This document shows, piece by piece, positions 13,332 to 16,363 of a stretch of DNA of 16,363 nt. Both the position numbers and the translations under genes were made by a program. Positions within the stretch are counted from its first letter, which is position 1. Each line of letters opens with the position of its first letter. The notes below the pieces were generated by a model. That model saw only the letters and a list, made by a program, of their open reading frames with translations. It was not told where the DNA came from and did not search any database. The stretch is from an uncultured Collinsella sp. (GTDB lineage: Bacteria > Actinomycetota > Coriobacteriia > Coriobacteriales > Coriobacteriaceae): NCBI GenBank assembly GCA_900751755.1, contig CAADSP010000027.1, positions 1-16,363 of the forward strand, read 5' to 3'.

Positions 13332-15509
13332 ATGAACTTCCGCTCATCTCTCGCCTGCACCTCGAGCGATATCGCCCGCTGGGGGCTGCGCTCCGTCCTT
13401 AAGCGCCAGGGCGGCGTACTCCCCGGCCGCATCGCCATGAAGATCGACCCCGAGCTGCTAAGCGACCTCGCGGGTCTTGTCGACCACAGCGTGGTAATCA
13501 CCGGCACCAACGGCAAGACCACCACCTCCAACCTCATCGCCGACGCCGTTGCCGCTAGCGGCGCCACCGTGGTATGCAACCGTGCCGGAAACAACATGGA
13601 GCCGGGCGTGGTGGGCGCGTTGCTCGAGGCCCGCAGCGGCCTCAAGCGAACCGGCGGCGGCGAGCGCGGGGGCGGCTTTGAGTGCGACGAGCTCTACACG
13701 GTGCGCGTCCTGCCCAAGCTCAAGCCGACCTACTTTGTGCTGCTCAACCTGTTCCGCGACCAGCTGGACCGCTACGGCGAGATCGACCACACTCAGGACG
13801 TCATCGCCCATGCGCTGGAGCTTTCGCCGGCAACGACGCTCATCTATAACGCCGACGATCCGCTGTGCGCCTCGATCGCCGCACGCGTCCCCAATATGAG
13901 CATTGCCTTTGGCATCGACGGTGCCACAGGCACCGAGTCCGATCGCATTAGCGACTCGCGTTTTTGCTCGCAGTGCAACGCGCCGCTGGAGTACGACTAT
14001 GTACAGTACGGCCAGCTCGGCGCCTATCATTGCCCTTCGTGCGGCTGGAGTCGTCCCGCGCTGGTCCGTCGTGTGACGGGCGTGGAGCTTGGCTGCGACG
14101 GCTACGGCTTTGACCTGGTCTTTGGATCTGCGCCCGACGCGGCTGCCGCACACATCGCCACACGCTACAACGGCCTGTACATGGTCTACAACGTTGCCGC
14201 TGCATTCTTTGCCGCACATGAGTTAGGCGTGGATACGGCGCACCTGCAGCCCACGCTCGATGCCTACGTCCCCGCCGGCGGACGCATGGGCCGCTGGGAT
14301 ATCACCGGCCGCACCGTCGAGGCCAACCTGGCTAAGAATCCCGTGGGCTTCGATCGCCAGATTCAGTCCATTAAAACGGCAGGCGGCAGGCTCTGCGCCT
14401 TCTTCCTCAACGACAACGACGCCGACGGCCACGATGTCTCGTGGATCTACGACGTCGACTTCGAGCGCATCGCCGATACCCCAGGGCTTGTCGCCTTTGC
14501 CGGCGGCACGCGTGCACACGATATGCAGGTACGTCTGAAGTACGCCGGCATCGACTCCGCCATCATCTCGAATATCGAGCAAGCGATCGGCGCCGTGGCG
14601 GACGAGGAGGCTGGCGATACTTTCTACGCCGTCGCCAACTACACGGCCTTCCCGCCGCTGGTCAAGGAGCTCAACGAGCTTAAGAGCGCCGATGCAAGCT
14701 CGGTCGCCTCCCACGCCGTAACGCGCGCCGATGGTAGCGCTGTCCCCACCGATATTGCGCCGGTCGAGCTTTCGCGCCCGCTGCGCATCGTCTACCTGTA
14801 TCCCGATGCCCTTAACCTCTACGGCGACGGCGGCAATGTTATCGCGCTCGAGCGCCGTTGCGCCTGGCGTGGCATTCCCGCGCGTGTGGACGAGGTCCGT
14901 ATGGGCGAAACGCTTGATTTGACCGATGCCGATATCCTCATGATGGGTGGCGGCTCCGACCGCGACCAGCTAGCCGTGGCACACGAGCTGCTCGCCCAAA
15001 AAGACAAGGTCGCGGCCTATGTTGAGGATGGCGGCTCGCTGCTTGCCATCTGTGGCAGCTATCAGCTGCTCGGCCGTTCGTACTATATGGGCGAGGATCG
15101 CATCGAGGGTCTGGGGGTCATTGCCGCCGAAACTGTACGCGGCTCTGACCGCCTGATTGGCAACGTGGCCGTCAAAACGGATCTGGCACCTGAGCCCTTT
15201 GTGGGGTTCGAGAACCACGGCGGCCGCACCCTGCTCGATGCAGAGGCCACGCCGCTCGGAACGTCTGTCGTCACTGGCACCGGCAACAACGGCGACGACG
15301 GCTTTGAGGGCCTCATCTACAAGGGCGTCATCGGCACGTACCTACACGGACCGGCACTGCCCAAGAACCCCGAGCTCGCCGACTGGCTCATCGCCCACGC
15401 TCTCGAGCACCGTGGCGATGCACAGACCACCGCCCTGCTGCCGCTCAAACCCCTCGACGACGCTTACGAGCACGCCGCCCACGACGCCGCGATGAAGCTC
15501 CTCCCCTAA
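13332..15509 (+). CDS. MurT-GatD fusion, lipid II isoglutaminyl synthase
   Basis: It amidates the alpha-carboxyl of D-Glu in the lipid II stem peptide, using glutamine and ATP, at the cytoplasmic membrane face. In Staphylococcus aureus this needs two proteins; here both lie in one 725-aa chain. MurT part (1 to ~450): P-loop GTNGKTTTSN (58-67), Mur-ligase core, a four-cysteine zinc ribbon C212-x2-C215...C234-x2-C237, and the DUF1727 region with GRMGRWDITGRTVEANLAKN (317-336) and NDNDADGHDVSWIYDVDFE (360-378). A linker spans ~452-482. GatD part (483-725): LYPDALNLYGDGGNV, nucleophile Cys574 in LAICGSYQLLG, FENHGGRT (626-633), and His672 in GTYLHGP. The start ATG 13332 has AGGA upstream. No stop or frameshift separates the halves. 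It may be co-transcribed with the TPR-like pair. A hairpin terminator follows 7 bases after the stop. Confidence 0.92.
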   Translation: MNFRSSLACTSSDIARWGLRSVLKRQGGVLPGRIAMKIDPELLSDLAGLVDHSVVITGTNGKTTTSNLIADAVAASGATVVCNRAGNNMEPGVVGALLEARSGLKRTGGGERGGGFECDELYTVRVLPKLKPTYFVLLNLFRDQLDRYGEIDHTQDVIAHALELSPATTLIYNADDPLCASIAARVPNMSIAFGIDGATGTESDRISDSRFCSQCNAPLEYDYVQYGQLGAYHCPSCGWSRPALVRRVTGVELGCDGYGFDLVFGSAPDAAAAHIATRYNGLYMVYNVAAAFFAAHELGVDTAHLQPTLDAYVPAGGRMGRWDITGRTVEANLAKNPVGFDRQIQSIKTAGGRLCAFFLNDNDADGHDVSWIYDVDFERIADTPGLVAFAGGTRAHDMQVRLKYAGIDSAIISNIEQAIGAVADEEAGDTFYAVANYTAFPPLVKELNELKSADASSVASHAVTRADGSAVPTDIAPVELSRPLRIVYLYPDALNLYGDGGNVIALERRCAWRGIPARVDEVRMGETLDLTDADILMMGGGSDRDQLAVAHELLAQKDKVAAYVEDGGSLLAICGSYQLLGRSYYMGEDRIEGLGVIAAETVRGSDRLIGNVAVKTDLAPEPFVGFENHGGRTLLDAEATPLGTSVVTGTGNNGDDGFEGLIYKGVIGTYLHGPALPKNPELADWLIAHALEHRGDAQTTALLPLKPLDDAYEHAAHDAAMKLLP

Positions 15510-15516
15510 CGCCCCG

Positions 15517-15553
15517 CCACCACAAAGGGGACAGGCACCTTTGTGGTGGTTTT
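15517..15553 (+). terminator. REP-like hairpin copy 2, terminator of murT-gatD
   Basis: A perfect 11-bp stem (15517-15527 and 15539-15549, arm CCACCACAAAG) is followed by TTTT at 15550-15553, 7 bases past the stop codon. The centre, AAAGGGGACAGGCACCTTT, matches the plan of the hairpin at 8177-8208, so it seems to be a dispersed hairpin serving as a terminator. Confidence 0.65.
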
Positions 15554-15570
15554 GACCCGCCACGTTTGTT

Positions 15571-15711
15571 TGTCTCGATCTGTAACATCTAGGCCGTTGA
15601 AAGTCGTCTTACTGTTACAGATTGAGATATTCGTCCCGACGCCCGCCGTCTGTCTCGATCTGTAACAGATGGAATCGATTTGCCCGCCCAAATGTTACAG
15701 ATTGAGATATT
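15571..15711. repeat. Four 15-bp repeats, alternating orientation, 40-bp pitch
   Basis: TCTCGATCTGTAACA occurs at 15573-15587 and 15653-15667. Its inverted partner TGTTACAGATTGAGA (one G:T pair) occurs at 15613-15627 and 15693-15707. Each start is exactly 40 bases after the previous one, and the three 25-base spacers differ in sequence. As RNA it gives two hairpins with 15-bp stems and 25-base loops. The left copies share 17 bases (TGTCTCGATCTGTAACA) and the right copies 19 (TGTTACAGATTGAGATATT). No reading frame covers it convincingly. Confidence 0.85.
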
Positions 15712-15788
15712 TGAAAATCGGAATAGAAGCCTACTCCTGTGTGGTGGTTTTCCAGTTTGCCAACGATATACGCGCCGGCAAAAAAGTC

Positions 15789-15797
15789 TGCTATACT
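15789..15797 (+). promoter_or_regulatory. Extended -10 promoter of tRNA-Glu
   Basis: TGC-TATACT (TATACT at 15792-15797) is an extended -10 box ending 10 bases before the mature tRNA 5' end. No good -35 is seen 16-18 bases upstream, which fits a TGn-dependent promoter. Confidence 0.55.
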
Positions 15798-15807
15798 CTT
15801 TCCCGCT

Positions 15808-15884
15808 GTCCCCATCGTCTAGCGGCCAAGGACGCCACCCTTTCAAGGTGGATATCGCGGGTTCGAATCCCGCTGGGGGCACCA
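15808..15884 (+). tRNA. tRNA-Glu (anticodon UUC)
   Basis: The cloverleaf is complete. The acceptor stem GTCCCCA (15808-15814) pairs with TGGGGGC (15874-15880), with one G:T pair. The anticodon stem CCACC/GGTGG (15835-15839 and 15847-15851) encloses the loop CTTTCAA with anticodon TTC at 15842-15844. The T arm is GCGGGTTCGAATCCCGC. The discriminator A and encoded CCA are at 15881-15884. It decodes GAA and GAG. It has its own promoter and terminator. Confidence 0.96.
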
Positions 15885-15896
15885 TTTGAGATGTGA

Positions 15897-15927
15897 AGCC
15901 CGTTACCAATTCGGTAGCGGGCTTTTT
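15897..15927 (+). terminator. Rho-independent terminator of tRNA-Glu
   Basis: AGCCCGTTACC pairs with GGTAGCGGGCT (11 bp, one G:T) around a short AATTC loop and is followed by TTTTT. It begins 12 bases after the CCA end. Confidence 0.88.
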
Positions 15928-15936
15928 GCTGCCGAT

Positions 15937-15976
15937 ATGTCGGGGTTCGAACCCGACAGGGTACGAATCCCGACAT
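15937..15976. repeat. T-arm-like inverted repeat downstream of tRNA-Glu
   Basis: ATGTCGGG and CCCGACAT bracket a segment containing GGGGTTCGAACCC and, later, ACGAATCCCG. Both resemble the T arm of the neighbouring tRNA (GGGTTCGAATCCC). No complete tRNA can be folded. It could be a degraded tRNA 3' end or attachment-site remnant, or chance. Confidence 0.3.
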
Positions 15977-15989
15977 CATCGCAAGGCCT

Positions 15990-16208
15990 GTGGGCAAAAA
16001 ATAGCAAATATGAGTACTGTTATCAATTTAGTAACAGCGATTTCATGCCATCAGAAGGCGATTTAGACGCCAGGGGTCCTACGGCGGAAGCATTGCAAGC
16101 GTTTATCAGCTAAGTACTTGGACATATGTTGCGTAACACTGCATATTTTGCAAAAAGATAATGCTACAGGACTTGTGACAGTACTCATATTTGACGTTTT
16201 TTGCCCAC
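15990..16208. mobile_element. MITE-like element with 31-bp inverted ends, 219 bp
   Basis: The left end (15990-16020) begins GTGGGCAAAAAATAGC and continues AAATATGAGTACTGT. The right end (16178-16208) is its reverse complement at 28 of 31 positions, the differences clustered at three bases in the middle. The 157-base interior carries no credible gene; a small hairpin CTGTTA/TAACAG sits at 16017-16037 beside the left end. The AT content is higher than in the surrounding genes. No obvious target-site duplication is seen (GGCCT on the left, GACCC on the right). It fits a non-autonomous miniature element, or a structured RNA element with long arms. Confidence 0.6.
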
Positions 16209-16270
16209 GACCCCTTATTACGTGGGCGAATCAGTTGCAAAACGGACTCCTAAGCGTCCTTCGCAATCAG

Positions 16271-16293
16271 AACCACCCTTAAAAAGGGTGGTT
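16271..16293. repeat. Perfect 10-bp hairpin with AAA loop
   Basis: AACCACCCTT (16271-16280) pairs perfectly with AAGGGTGGTT (16284-16293) around AAA. Only a weak TGCTCTT follows, so terminator function is uncertain. Upstream, 16234-16264 contains nested TTGC/GCAA and GGAC/GTCC pairs. Together with the hairpins at 16320-16363 this resembles the structured ends of IS200/IS605-type elements, which begin with subterminal hairpins, but no transposase is in the window. Confidence 0.5.
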
Positions 16294-16319
16294 TGCTCTT
16301 AGGGTATAACCCACGGGCC

Positions 16320-16363
16320 CCGGGCTCGCGTCTAAAGGCGCGGGCCCGGACTTCGTCCAGGCC
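16320..16363. repeat. Two overlapping, mutually exclusive GC-rich hairpins
   Basis: Hairpin one: 16320-16330 pairs with 16339-16349 (11 bp, one G:T, arm CCGGGCTCGCG). Hairpin two: 16343-16351 pairs with 16355-16363 (9 bp with one mismatch, loop TTC). They share bases 16343-16349, so only one can form at a time. The window ends here, so what follows is unknown. Confidence 0.5.

Noticed and set aside
15571..15711. Possible small CRISPR array
   Set aside because: Repeats are only 15 bases, alternate in orientation, and no cas gene is present; spacers of 25 bases alone are not enough.
15886..16113. 75-aa open frame downstream of tRNA-Glu
   Set aside because: It runs through the tRNA terminator, the T-arm-like repeat and the left end of the MITE-like element, has no convincing ribosome site, and shows no protein-like pattern.

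Overview
The window looks like chromosomal DNA of a high-GC Gram-positive anaerobe of the class Coriobacteriia, most likely Collinsella or a close relative. This is inferred from the GC-rich coding sequence, the MurT/GatD lipid II amidation enzyme, the fermentative dehydrogenases, the multi-cluster ferredoxin-like protein, and the AT-rich dispersed-looking repeats in gaps. No 16S or other taxonomic marker is present, so the placement rests on gene content and general recognition.

Layout. Bases 1-240 hold the end of a sensor histidine kinase (+). It converges on guaA (-, GMP synthase), whose terminator lies at 341-380. A divergent gap separates guaA from a type I L-asparaginase (+, 2361-3374). 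Next is a divergent pair, a 72-aa XRE-family repressor (-) and an unknown 129-aa protein (+), around a perfect 24-bp palindrome. A minus-strand block follows: an iron-sulfur protein with four 4Fe-4S motifs, the GTPase/ATPase ychF, and a small DUF1648-type membrane protein. Bases 7080-10666 (-) form a dehydrogenase cluster: an AdhE-like iron alcohol dehydrogenase, then two tandem glycerol-dehydrogenase paralogues, the second clearly diverged. A roughly 500-bp non-coding gap with hairpins and repeated boxes precedes a plus-strand group: two overlapping paralogous TPR-like proteins, then a single-chain MurT-GatD fusion (lipid II isoglutaminyl synthase).

The last 850 bases carry few genes but much structure. 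They contain a REP-like hairpin that doubles as a terminator (a relative lies at 8177-8208), four 15-bp repeats in alternating orientation at an exact 40-bp pitch, tRNA-Glu(UUC) with its promoter and terminator, a 219-bp MITE-like element with 31-bp inverted ends, and a run of hairpins at the window edge that may be the end of another mobile element.

How the genes fit together: guaA and asparaginase both handle amide nitrogen. The alcohol and glycerol dehydrogenases probably regenerate NAD+ during fermentation. MurT-GatD amidates the peptidoglycan precursor. The most unusual signals are the phased repeat array, the MITE-like element, the repressor/orphan pair with its palindrome, and the MurT-GatD fusion.
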